64,000 bases of DNA, taken from assembly GCF_024609785.1 (NCBI RefSeq), contig NZ_JANHJQ010000016.1, positions 34,858 through 98,857 of the forward strand, given 5' to 3'. Positions 26,967-35,473 of this stretch are shown piece by piece (position 1 is the stretch's first letter; each line of letters starts with the position of its first letter). Source of the DNA: Pseudalkalibacillus decolorationis. GTDB taxonomy: Bacteria; Bacillota; Bacilli; Bacillales; Fictibacillaceae. The notes beneath the pieces were generated by a model. That model made no database searches. It saw nothing but the letters and a program-made list of their open reading frames with translations, and had not been told where the DNA came from. The position numbers and the translations under genes were made by a program.

Positions 26967-27665
26967 GTGAAGGCTGGGAGAAGAGAATTAAAAAAAGAAC
27001 GCATGTGGGGCTATTTTATCGATGCGACTGTTGATGTGATAGAAAAAGAAGGAATCGATCAAGTCACAATTCGAAAAGTGTCCGACAAAGCCGGTTTCAC
27101 AAGTTCAACGGTCTATAATTATTTCCAAGAGTTCTCGCATCTAATCTTCTTTGCTGCTATGCGCTTTACAAAGGATTATATTGAAGAATTACCAATTTAT
27201 ATAAATCAAGGCACAAATACGATTGAAAAATGGTTGTACATTTGGGAATGCTTTTGCAAACACTCATTTGAAAAACCTGAAATCTATTCAACTATTTTTA
27301 TCAGCAATCTCGGTTCTGTGCCTGAAGACCTTTTGGAAAATTACTATAAAACGTATCAAGATGATTTAATTGGTCTGCCTGAACCTATTCGTATCATTGT
27401 TCTAGAGCACACTTTTTCGAAACGGAGCGCTCTATATTTGCAGGAGGCAGTTGATGAAGGACTGATTGAACAAAGGGATGTTGAGTTTATTTCCGACACG
27501 ACGATGTTAATATGGAAAGGTATGATGTCTACGGTGTTAAATCACCGGCGAAAATACACCACTGAAGAAGCAATCAGACAAACCTTGTTTTACGTGTATG
27601 AAAGTGTAATGAAAGTTGTTACGTCGGATAAAAGAAAAGAAATTAATGTTGAATTTAATTATTGA
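26967..27665 (+). CDS. TetR family transcriptional regulator
   Basis: About 232 residues. The N-terminal helix-turn-helix is well preserved (VIEKEGIDQVTIRKVSDKAG, then TSSTVYNYFQEFSHLIFFAA), and a variable helical ligand domain follows. The frame is open to 26883, but AGGAAG lies 8 nt before the GTG at 26967, and the upstream residues do not look conserved. It follows the BCCT gene by about 100 nt on the same strand and probably represses the M24-BCCT operon through the ACATGTTC sites before it. Confidence 0.85.
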   Translation: MKAGRRELKKERMWGYFIDATVDVIEKEGIDQVTIRKVSDKAGFTSSTVYNYFQEFSHLIFFAAMRFTKDYIEELPIYINQGTNTIEKWLYIWECFCKHSFEKPEIYSTIFISNLGSVPEDLLENYYKTYQDDLIGLPEPIRIIVLEHTFSKRSALYLQEAVDEGLIEQRDVEFISDTTMLIWKGMMSTVLNHRRKYTTEEAIRQTLFYVYESVMKVVTSDKRKEINVEFNY

Positions 27666-27700
27666 AACATGATGTTAAAAGATACAGAAGGAATAATTAG

Positions 27701-27911
27701 GATCCTTTAGCTATAGAAGTACCAGCCAAGTTAATTCAAAAGTTGTCACCTGAAGATATCGAGCGTGCAAAAGTAGTTTGCTCTGCATCATTATGTTAAT
27801 CATGGAGTTATGTTATATAGAAGAAAATATTATCGACAATCTGATAAAACCTTATTATTTAGGTGTAACGAACTGGAATTCACTACCTTAGTAAATGCAA
27901 AATTAAAATAA
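27701..27911 (+). pseudogene. Frame-shifted relic of an unknown gene
   Basis: Two open pieces join with one shift near 27790. The first reads PLAIEVPAKLIQKLSPEDIE and on to VVCSASL. The second reads NHGVMLYRRKYYRQ and ends in LEFTTLVNAKLK before a TAA. There is no start codon. Just before it, at about 27670-27698, a stretch matches the LysR gene at 23101 (LKDTEGI), so this is a patchwork of fragments. I do not recognise the family. Confidence 0.4.
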
Positions 27912-27950
27912 GTGACCTTGTTCATTCTAATCAGATAACAAGGTCGCTTA
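27911..27950. terminator. Bidirectional terminator-like hairpin
   Basis: GTGACCTTGTT pairs with AACAAGGTCGC and is followed by TTAC. From here to 28090 nothing else is recognised. Confidence 0.55.
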
Positions 27951-28090
27951 CACTGTTAACGTACCTATTACTTATATCCCTTTAGATGTTGTTATTGGTA
28001 GTTCTATTAACCAATGATCCTTCTGATTTTCTGGTAATGTGTAAGAAAGCAAATTACTTATTTAGCTGATAAATTCTCAAAAGAATTAAT

Positions 28091-29218
28091 TTAAGCTAAC
28101 ATGTAGGAAAACCCATAACTTTTCTTTGTATATACAAACCCTTCCAAAATCCTTCTTGCTGTACGTACCACTTTGATTGAACTAATTTGTCCGGCGATTA
28201 AATCTACCTTCGTTTGCATAATACCGGCAGGGTGTGCTATCCGAAATACCTCTTGATCAATTGATACTATATCTGATAAAATCGTATCCTTTAAAAAGGC
28301 ACCTGCGGTTGTACAAATGGCACCTGTAATCGCTAGAGTTTGATGTGGTTTTTGCATAGACATCATTCTTATCGTACATTCCATATCTGAAGCTTTTCTT
28401 TCTACCCCAGATGCATCAATGTAATCCATTGCGGGAGCGATAATAGTCATTTTGGGCACAGCAGGAGATTTTTTAGTTGCGTCTCCTTTAGTGGCAAATT
28501 GACACATTTCGGCTGTAATTGACCTGATTTCCTCAAGTTCATTCAATTTTTCTTGAGTGAATTCATGAGGCATTTCAGATCCAATGAGGCCGACATCATT
28601 AGCTTTAACAAAGACTAATGGATTGGCAACATCAATAATGGAAACATTTAGAGGGCCTCTAGGTGTTTGAATCACATCGATCGTGTTTCCAGTCGGAAAC
28701 AGCTTTCCGGTTACTGCGCCTTCAGCTTTAGTGAAAGAAAGATAAATAGGGGAACCTGTTCCCGGTACTCCAGGAATTGAACACATTCCATCTGTTTTGA
28801 CATGCCCTTTTTCAACTTCAACCTCAGCGATAATCACCTTCTGAGTATTTGTGTTAAATATTCTGACTGTTGTAATAGGCTCTGTCGCTGGTACAAACCC
28901 TTGCTCAATTGCAAAAGGTCCGACCGCTGAGGAAATGTTTCCACAATTCCCTTGAAAATCAACTAATTGATCTTCAATACTTATTTGTGCAAATGTGTAT
29001 TCCACATCTATCTCTTCTAGCTCAGACTTCTTGATAATGGCTGCTTTACTTGTTAATGAATCTGCTCCACCAAGGCCGTCAATTTGTCTATGGTCTGGAC
29101 TTCCCATAATATCCAAAAGAAATTCATCCCACAGCGATTGATCGGCTGGCATATCCTCAAAATGGAGAAAAACACCTTTACTTGTTCCACCACGCATAAC
29201 CACAACAGGCACTTTCAT
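28091..29218 (-). CDS. PrpF family double-bond isomerase
   Basis: 375 residues of the PrpF (AcnD-accessory / methylaconitate isomerase / oxalomesaconate tautomerase) family, which has two diaminopimelate-epimerase-like domains. The opening VPVVVMRGGTSKGVFLHFED is diagnostic. The GLGGADSLTSKAAII loop near residue 50 and GNCGNISSAVGPFAIEQG near residue 90 carry the catalytic Lys and Cys region. The substrate is likely an unsaturated tricarboxylate. It is divergent from a LysR regulator and near a CitMHS transporter gene, which supports a tricarboxylate catabolic module (inference). Confidence 0.88.
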   Translation of the reverse strand: MKVPVVVMRGGTSKGVFLHFEDMPADQSLWDEFLLDIMGSPDHRQIDGLGGADSLTSKAAIIKKSELEEIDVEYTFAQISIEDQLVDFQGNCGNISSAVGPFAIEQGFVPATEPITTVRIFNTNTQKVIIAEVEVEKGHVKTDGMCSIPGVPGTGSPIYLSFTKAEGAVTGKLFPTGNTIDVIQTPRGPLNVSIIDVANPLVFVKANDVGLIGSEMPHEFTQEKLNELEEIRSITAEMCQFATKGDATKKSPAVPKMTIIAPAMDYIDASGVERKASDMECTIRMMSMQKPHQTLAITGAICTTAGAFLKDTILSDIVSIDQEVFRIAHPAGIMQTKVDLIAGQISSIKVVRTARRILEGFVYTKKSYGFSYMLA

Positions 29219-29280
29219 TTCCGATAACCACCTTTTCTCATTTGTTTTTCAAAAAAGTACCGGTGCTTCTAAAAAAATAG

Positions 29281-29299
29281 TATGATAAGTATAATCATA
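29281..29299 (+). promoter_or_regulatory. LysR-type dyad between prpF-like gene and its regulator
   Basis: TATGAT and ATCATA are separated by 7 nt in the 150-nt divergent region, 71 nt before the LysR start. The geometry fits a T-N11-A LysR box. Confidence 0.5.
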
Positions 29300-29369
29300 A
29301 GTAAAATAGATAATTTATTTGATAAAACCAAAAAAAAACTTATAATCAAATTGGTTGGTGTTGTACAAT

Positions 29370-30233
29370 ATGGATGAAAAAGACTGGAACGCTATAAGAA
29401 TTTTGTATGAAGAGAAAAATATTAGCCGTGCATCAGAACGATTATATATTTCTCAACCAGCGCTTACTTACAGACTTAAAAATTTAGAAAAAGATTTTGG
29501 TACGAGTTTGTTTTATAAAATAAGAGGTGGTATTGAGTTTACTTCCGAAGGTATACATTTAGCAGACTACTCAGAAGAAATGATCAAAAAGTTGCAAAAA
29601 ACGAAAGACTATATGTTAAATATGAAAAGTGAAGTGAGAGGAACATTACGTCTAGGAGTATCAAGTAACTTTGCTCAATATAAGCTACCCAAAATACTAA
29701 AAAGGTTTTCAATGAAATATCCAAATGTACAATTCAATGTGAATACAGGGTGGAGTACAGATATCATGCACCTTCTTGATTCCTCTAGTGTACAACTTGG
29801 GATACTACGTGGTAATTACGACTGGTATGGAATAAAAACATTACTGAATAAGGAAAGACTTTGTCTGATTTCTAAAAAAGAAATCGATATGGTTAATTTG
29901 CCTGAATTGCCATTTATTAATTACAAAACAGATAGCTCACTAAAAAATCTAATTAATGGGTGGTGGCATGATAGGTTTTCTGAGCCACCATTCGTTACGA
30001 TGGAAACAGACAGACAAGAAACGTGCAAAGAAATGGTCAAAAATGATTTAGGCGTTGCGATCCTGCCTGAAATTTGTTTACAACCTTCTGATAACCTTCA
30101 TACATACGGTTTATCTTACAAAAATGGAGAACCCGTACTAAGAAATACTTGGTTGATGTATAATCAAGATTCTTTAAAACTATCCACTGTTAAAAATTTC
30201 ATTGACTTTTTAAATGAAAATCCTAATATTTGA
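29370..30233 (+). CDS. LysR family transcriptional regulator (PrpF module)
   Basis: 287 residues. The winged helix reads NISRASERLYISQPALTYRL, and the effector domain opens GTLRLGVSSNFAQYKLPKIL. Several in-frame TTG/GTG codons lie upstream, but the ATG at 29370 aligns with the start of its paralogue at 23101 (both begin MD-x-x-DW). It is divergent from the PrpF gene and likely activates it, and perhaps the CitMHS gene downstream. Confidence 0.88.
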   Translation: MDEKDWNAIRILYEEKNISRASERLYISQPALTYRLKNLEKDFGTSLFYKIRGGIEFTSEGIHLADYSEEMIKKLQKTKDYMLNMKSEVRGTLRLGVSSNFAQYKLPKILKRFSMKYPNVQFNVNTGWSTDIMHLLDSSSVQLGILRGNYDWYGIKTLLNKERLCLISKKEIDMVNLPELPFINYKTDSSLKNLINGWWHDRFSEPPFVTMETDRQETCKEMVKNDLGVAILPEICLQPSDNLHTYGLSYKNGEPVLRNTWLMYNQDSLKLSTVKNFIDFLNENPNI

Positions 30234-30259
30234 TTGATTTAGTAACGAACATTTCCACA

Positions 30260-30348
30260 TAAAGAAAACTTGGCTAGCGCCAAGCCTTAGCGCAGGCGAT
30301 CGCCTTAGTTGCGCTTATACTATAGAAAGTATTTTTATACTTAACGTG
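30260..30348 (+). repeat. Dispersed three-hairpin repeat, copy 7
   Basis: A near-full copy from TAAAGAAAAC to AACGTG. The last hairpin is shortened by loss of TTC (ATACTTAACGTG). Its CGTG end abuts a terminator hairpin. Confidence 0.9.
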
Positions 30349-30349
30349 T

Positions 30350-30385
30350 AAAAAAGAACGAGGGAGCATTCCTTCGTTCTTTTTT
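30350..30385. terminator. Bidirectional terminator
   Basis: AAAAAAGAACGA pairs with TCGTTCTTTTTT, with A- and T-runs on the two sides. It lies between the LysR gene and the CitMHS gene. Confidence 0.85.
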
Positions 30386-30553
30386 ATCAACTAATTCCTT
30401 CTTTGGTTTATAAGATATTTTTTAAAAATGTATTAAAAAATATATATTTTACTTATTTTTATACTTGTAATAGTCTTAAAATATAAAATATTTAGAAAAG
30501 CGCTTGATGATACAGATGTACTTGGATATTGAACACTATACATTCTTTTCATT

Positions 30554-30567
30554 TGTAAGCGCTTTTT
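30554..30567 (+). promoter_or_regulatory. cre-like site upstream of the CitMHS gene
   Basis: TGTAAGCGCTTTTT matches 12 of 14 positions of TGWAARCGYTWWCA. A second AAGCGCTT core lies at 30497-30504. CcpA control of an organic-acid transporter would be usual. Confidence 0.55.
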
Positions 30568-30587
30568 TACTACTAGGAGGGATTAGT

Positions 30588-31897
30588 ATTCTTACATTTT
30601 TAGGAGTTTCAATGGTAGTCGTCTTCACTTATTTGATTATGGCAAAACGATTATCACCTGTTGCAGCCCTTGTAATAGTTCCCATTGTCTTCGCGTTAAT
30701 TAGTGGTTTGGCTCAAAGCTCGGGGATATGATGCTTGATGGTTTAAAGGTTGTAGCTCCTTCAGCTGCTTTACTACTGTTTGCTATTTTGTTTTTCGGTA
30801 TATTGATCGATGCGGGACTCTTTGACCCACTTATAAATAAGATGGTGAAAATCATCAAAGGCGACCCAGTTAAAATAGCTATCGGAACTGCAGTGATTGC
30901 AATGACAGTAGCATTAGACGGGGATGGGACCACTACTCATATGATTACGATTTCAGCAATGTTGGCACTATATCTACGATTAGGTATGAATCCTCTCGTG
31001 CTTGCAACAATATCTATGCTTTCCGTCAGTATCATGAGTGGTATGACTCCTTGGGGTGGACCCGCTACAAGAGCTATCGCAGCTTTAGGACTCGATGCAA
31101 ATGAATTCTTTATCCCACTACTACCGACAATGTTTTCAGGAATGGGATGCATTCTTTTTATTTCCTATCTTCTTGGGAAAAAAGAACGCGCAAGAGTTGG
31201 TATTATCCAAACTGAGGAAATCCCCGCGGATGTATTGGAGTCAAATGAAGCAGCTGCAACTTATTCACTGCAAGAAGATATCAAACGTCCTAAATTAAGG
31301 TGGGTAAACCTGATTCTGGTACTTGCTGTTATGGTGACCTTAGTTATGGGAATCTTACCTGCCCCTGTTTTATTTTTGATCGGCTTTGTAATCGCTGCCA
31401 TGATCAACTATCCGAATCTAGAGCAGCAAAAAGATCGTATTGTATCGCATGCGGGAAATGCTTTAACTGTTGTCACATTAGTGTTTGCTGCAGGTATCTT
31501 CTCAGGAATTTTTTCCGGAACAAAAATGGTTGATGCAATCGCAAATTCATTGGTGTCAATCATTCCAGAGTCTTTAGGTTCTTTTTTCCCTTTAGTTGTT
31601 GCAATAACTAGTATGCCGTTTACATTCGCTTTATCCAATGATGCATATTACTTTGGGGTTTTGCCAATTCTCGCTGAAACAGGAGCTGCCTATGGTGCAA
31701 GTCCTCTAGAAATTGCAAGGGCTTCAGTATTAGGGCAACCAGTACATTTTCTAAGTCCACTAGTTGCATCGACTCTTTTGCTGGTAGGAATGGTCAAAAC
31801 AGACATCGGAGAACTTCAACGTTTTGCATTTAAATGGGCTGTTCTTTGTTCGTTAGTCATTATGATTGTTGCTTTCTTAACGAGTGCAATCAGTTGA
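30588..31897 (+). pseudogene. CitMHS family citrate/metal symporter gene split by a frameshift
   Basis: Two frames together make one CitMHS protein of about 435 residues. The first (to TGA at 30729-30731) holds VVFTYLIMAKRLSPVAALVI, the normal N-terminus. The second (30728-31897) continues at MMLDGLKVVAPSAALLLFAI and holds ALDGDGTTTHMITISAML and GMTPWGGPATRA, the family core. One missing base in the GGGG run at 30721-30724 explains the break. The frames overlap as ATGA, so coupled translation of two halves is possible. The N-terminal start is unclear: AGGAGGGA at 30575 points to an ATT at 30588, and TAGGAG points to an ATG at 30612. Confidence 0.8.
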
Positions 31898-31934
31898 TTT
31901 TTCACTTCTCATTTTAAGGCGTATCATAATAATT

Positions 31935-31996
31935 TTGGTGGAGGCTTCCAAATGCAGTTCTTACCCCTATATTTGGATGGCTCCCCCAATTTTTTT
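31935..31996 (+). terminator. Terminator of the CitMHS gene
   Basis: A 19-bp stem with three mismatches (TTGGTGGAG with CTCCCCCAA as the outer part) is followed by TTTTTTT. Confidence 0.8.
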
Positions 31997-32073
31997 CAAG
32001 TAGTCTGAGAGAAAATAAGTATCGATACGGTTAATTTTTAAATATGAGCAGGTATTTAATGCATACTTCCTAT

Positions 32074-32688
32074 CTACTTGCTTCCATCCCTTGATACATT
32101 TCCAACTATCTCTATATTAGTAATAACTTTTGTAATAACATTAGCAAGTTTCATTACGGTAAACAAACGGGTATCATTCAAAAATTGTGATGTTGGCAAC
32201 GGGTCGATATAATTAACTATCCCCATGAAATGGTAATCTCCTATTTCCGGTAACATTTTCTCAAGGGCTTTTCCTGGTACAAGAGGACCCTCTTTAAAAA
32301 TGACATGCCCAACTTGATTTTTATCACCTAGACAAGCATCAATACTAAAGATAAGAGGCTTTTTAAATTGTTTATTGATCTCTTTCAGTGTGCCTTTTAC
32401 ATTAAACGCATGAACCGGTTCTTCTAATGTTCCATAAACACGATAAGGAACCTGATTTTCTTTGAGCATCGTTCCTACTAAAGGACCTAAGGAATCGCCT
32501 ACATATCGGTCTGATCCGATACATAAAAAGACAATATCACTATCCATACGTGATGATTGTTGTATAATTTCCTTCATTTTAAGTGCTAATATTTCTATTT
32601 CTCTTTCTTCTGTTTTTTCATTAGATTTTACATAATATAAATTTGCTGCTTGATCTTTTATATCTTTTTCGTTATAAAAAGGGCTCAC
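32074..32688 (-). CDS. yyaC: Sporulation protein YyaC family
   Basis: 204 residues of the spore_YyaC family, which has a hydrogenase-maturation-protease-like fold. IVFLCIGSDRYVGDSLGPLV near residue 55, YGTLEEPVHAFNV near 83, and FSIDACLGDKNQVGHVIFKE near 110 are the family's conserved blocks. YyaC proteins are spore-former-specific and are made in sporulation. The C-terminus is a little longer than in B. subtilis. It stands alone. I found no obvious sigma-G/sigma-F site by eye. Confidence 0.88.
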   Translation of the reverse strand: MSPFYNEKDIKDQAANLYYVKSNEKTEEREIEILALKMKEIIQQSSRMDSDIVFLCIGSDRYVGDSLGPLVGTMLKENQVPYRVYGTLEEPVHAFNVKGTLKEINKQFKKPLIFSIDACLGDKNQVGHVIFKEGPLVPGKALEKMLPEIGDYHFMGIVNYIDPLPTSQFLNDTRLFTVMKLANVITKVITNIEIVGNVSRDGSK

Positions 32689-32917
32689 TATTATCCCCCT
32701 AAATTATTTTTCAGCTAATAATTGGCTGAAAATGAGATTGAAACCAGACATTTTACAATACTGGTAATCAGGCTTACAACAAATATAGTCTATTTTTAGA
32801 AATAAATAAAATATTGAATTTTTATTTTTATTTATAAGTAAAATTGATTGCTAAATTTTTTCATTACACCTTAAAAGTTTGTAGAATGAGGTGGCTCTTG
32901 TTACTCTACTGAAAAAT

Positions 32918-33799
32918 TCATTCATTTTCGGGAAGATTGATAGAGTCTAGGACATTTAGAAAATTTTGTAATACATCAGACTTTTCCCCACGCCGCCATA
33001 CCACCGCTCTTTCCATTGTAATTGTTACATCTTCCAATTTTCTATAAACGGCCCCTTTGAGTGGAAATTTTGAATTAACAAGTGAAACCCCAATACCAGA
33101 AGAAACTAGAGCAATAATGGTTTGTACGTCATGTGCATGAATGGTGATCTTGGGGGTGAATCCAGATTGATGGCAGATTTTTATGAAGGTATTATAATAA
33201 TCTACACCTGCTGTCTTTGGTGTCATAACGAAGGATTCTTCAGCTAAATCGTGGATGTAAAGCGGTGACTTCTTACTTGTCAAGGGATGCGTTTCCGGTA
33301 AGACCGCCATGAACGGAATTTCTCCCAATGATCTAACATGAAGTTGATCACTGATGACAGGAGAGGCAACAAATCCCACATCTATACGCTTTTCGTGCAA
33401 GGCACGAATCTGGTCAGCTTTGCCCATTTTATGTAAGATTAATCCTACAAGAGGATATTCTTCTTTAAACTTTCGAATAATTTTAATAACCCCTTCAGAT
33501 GTACCTGTAAAACCAACTGTCAGACCACCATGCTCACCTTTAGATGTCATCTGTGTAATAACGCGTGCTTGCTCAACTTGATCAAGGATTTGATATGCTT
33601 TCTCCAAAAAAACTTTACCTGCATTCGTCAACTTAACATTACGTTTTGTTCGGTCAAACAACCGAACATCTATTTCCTCTTCCAATTTTTGAATCTGTCT
33701 ACTAAGTGGTGGTTGTGCAATATGTAGACGGTTGGCGGCCCTACCAAAATGTAATTCCTCTGCAAGAGTTATGAAATAACGTACGTGTCTAAGCTCCAT
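32918..33799 (-). CDS. LysR family transcriptional regulator (controls the second M24 module)
   Basis: 293 residues. It has the classic MELRHVRYFITLAEELHFGR start, the helix-turn-helix IAQPPLSRQIQKLEEEIDVR and an effector domain opening GGLTVGFTGTSEGV. It belongs to the BenM/CatR-like branch. AAAGGTGAT precedes the ATG at 33799, which is preferred over ATG 33805. It is divergent from the second M24 gene across 340 nt, with an ATAC-N7-GTAT dyad close to its own start. Confidence 0.9.
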   Translation of the reverse strand: MELRHVRYFITLAEELHFGRAANRLHIAQPPLSRQIQKLEEEIDVRLFDRTKRNVKLTNAGKVFLEKAYQILDQVEQARVITQMTSKGEHGGLTVGFTGTSEGVIKIIRKFKEEYPLVGLILHKMGKADQIRALHEKRIDVGFVASPVISDQLHVRSLGEIPFMAVLPETHPLTSKKSPLYIHDLAEESFVMTPKTAGVDYYNTFIKICHQSGFTPKITIHAHDVQTIIALVSSGIGVSLVNSKFPLKGAVYRKLEDVTITMERAVVWRRGEKSDVLQNFLNVLDSINLPENE

Positions 33800-33823
33800 T
33801 TCCATCACCTTTCCTTATGTTTA

Positions 33824-33889
33824 ATACCTTAATAGTATTAATACCAAACTATTTATGTATTTCCCTTTTTTTTATTGGTATTTTATAAT
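33824..33889 (+). promoter_or_regulatory. LysR box and probable promoter of the M24-SSS operon
   Basis: A perfect ATAC-N7-GTAT dyad lies at 33824-33838, followed by the overlapping palindrome GTATTAATAC (33835-33844). A TATAAT lies at 33884-33889 without a good -35 box. With a start near 33896 the dyad centre is at -65, the classic LysR recognition position. The remaining leader to 34139 holds no gene. Confidence 0.55.
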
Positions 33890-34139
33890 CAACATAATTA
33901 ATACAAAGGGGGAAGGAAAGGGGGAATTACCACTTGAATATTTTCAAAATTTCGATTATTAGGTTTTCATAATGAAATTATTGTTACTGATTGTTTAGGA
34001 GGGAAGAGGGTTTTGAGGTGGTTTCCACCAAATTAATTATCAGAATATTATGTATTTTAAATGAAAAAATGATCTTGTACTAGGACTATTGTGTAAGGAT
34101 AAAGGTGTTTTTAAAAAAGACTTTTGAGGAGCTGAGCTA

Positions 34140-35294
34140 ATGAATTATAACAAGCGGTTAGACAAGTTACGAGGTTTTATGGAAAAGGAGAAACTTACAG
34201 CCGTATTATTAACTGATCCAATTAACCAGAGTTACATGACTGGATTTGAAATAATTACTTATTCCCGTCCAATTTTCACCTTAGTAACCAAAAATGAATG
34301 TATCTTAATAGTTCCAGGCTTAGAGGAGAAGCATGCCAAATTGAAGGCAGAATATGATCGTTTATTTGTATATTATGAGCATCCTGAAAAAGCAGACCAG
34401 GGAACTGACCCACTTGCGTTGATTATAAAATGCTTACAAGCTCTAAAGGGGGAAAGAAGACTCGGAATTGAGTCTCGCTCCTTACCTTTTGAATTAGCAA
34501 GTGTCCTCCAGAGAGATAACTGGGAATTAGTAGATGTTAATTCTGAAATGATTAAAAAGCGAGCGATAAAAGATGAGAAGGAATTAGAAAAAATACGCCA
34601 AGTCTGCTCATTAGCCGTAGGTTCTGTACAATCAGCATTTCGAGCTCTTAAAGTAGGAATTACTGAACGAGATATTGAAGATGCTGCAGCCAGCGCATTT
34701 TATCAAGAAGCCTCTTACCTTTACCCCGACTCATTCCTTATCACTAGAGGAATGAGTCCATCTGGAATAGAACGCACTATTCTGCCTCATGTATTTTCAA
34801 ATTTAAGAAGAGTAGAATTAGGCGATGGATTAATTATTACAAGAATTACTTCACTAGATGGATATAAAGGTGAATGTGAACGAACTTGTTTTATTGGGGA
34901 GCCAACCACTAAGCAAAGAGAATTGTTCGAAGTGATGGTTAATGCCCAAAGAGCCGCGCTTGATACAATCAAAGCTGGAGTTAAGGCAAGTGATGTAGAT
35001 ACCGCGGCACGCTCATTTATACAAAAGGAAGGATATGGTGAATACGCCGTTCATCGCACTGGACATAGTATCGGTCTAGCTGTTCATGAGGCCCCTTTCT
35101 TCCGTTTTGATGAGCACTCCATATTACAAGAGGGGATGACATTTACGGTCGAACCCGGTATTTATGTTCCTGGAATAGGGGGCTTCCGTCATTCAGACAC
35201 AATTCTCGTTACAAAAAATGGATACGAGATGTTAACCGAATGTCCGCGCTCAATTGAAGAATTAATTTTTAATCCTATAAATAGTAGGGTATGA
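34140..35294 (+). CDS. M24-family hydrolase, non-canonical ligands, copy B
   Basis: 384 residues, paralogous along its whole length to the protein at 24171-25319 (shared ITYSRPI and GIYVPGIGGFRHSDT-type blocks). Of the five canonical metal ligands, the first Asp is Thr, the second Asp is Glu (GYKGECERT), and the last Glu is Ser (HSDT, about 351-353). His309 and Glu338 remain. The substrate is therefore probably not a Xaa-Pro peptide. GAGGAG precedes the ATG. A sodium:solute symporter follows 179 nt downstream, and a LysR regulator is divergent. Confidence 0.82.
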   Translation: MNYNKRLDKLRGFMEKEKLTAVLLTDPINQSYMTGFEIITYSRPIFTLVTKNECILIVPGLEEKHAKLKAEYDRLFVYYEHPEKADQGTDPLALIIKCLQALKGERRLGIESRSLPFELASVLQRDNWELVDVNSEMIKKRAIKDEKELEKIRQVCSLAVGSVQSAFRALKVGITERDIEDAAASAFYQEASYLYPDSFLITRGMSPSGIERTILPHVFSNLRRVELGDGLIITRITSLDGYKGECERTCFIGEPTTKQRELFEVMVNAQRAALDTIKAGVKASDVDTAARSFIQKEGYGEYAVHRTGHSIGLAVHEAPFFRFDEHSILQEGMTFTVEPGIYVPGIGGFRHSDTILVTKNGYEMLTECPRSIEELIFNPINSRV

Positions 35295-35388
35295 GCAGAG
35301 TCATAAAATAGAAATTCATTTTCATATGGTAGATACAGTTTAGGGAATTTAACCCAAAGGGGAAGTATGAGATATAGATCATAGGGAG

Positions 35389-35423
35389 ACCTTTTAAACC
35401 TTCTAACTGAAGGTTTAAAAGGT
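35389..35423 (+). promoter_or_regulatory. Perfect 15-bp inverted repeat before the symporter gene
   Basis: ACCTTTTAAACCTTC and its exact complement flank a TAACT loop. No T-run follows. It could be an attenuating or protective hairpin between the M24 and SSS genes, or an operator. Confidence 0.55.
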
Positions 35424-35473
35424 ACCTTATCTCCGGGACTTAAATTAGTTCATATTTATAGAGGGGGAAAACA

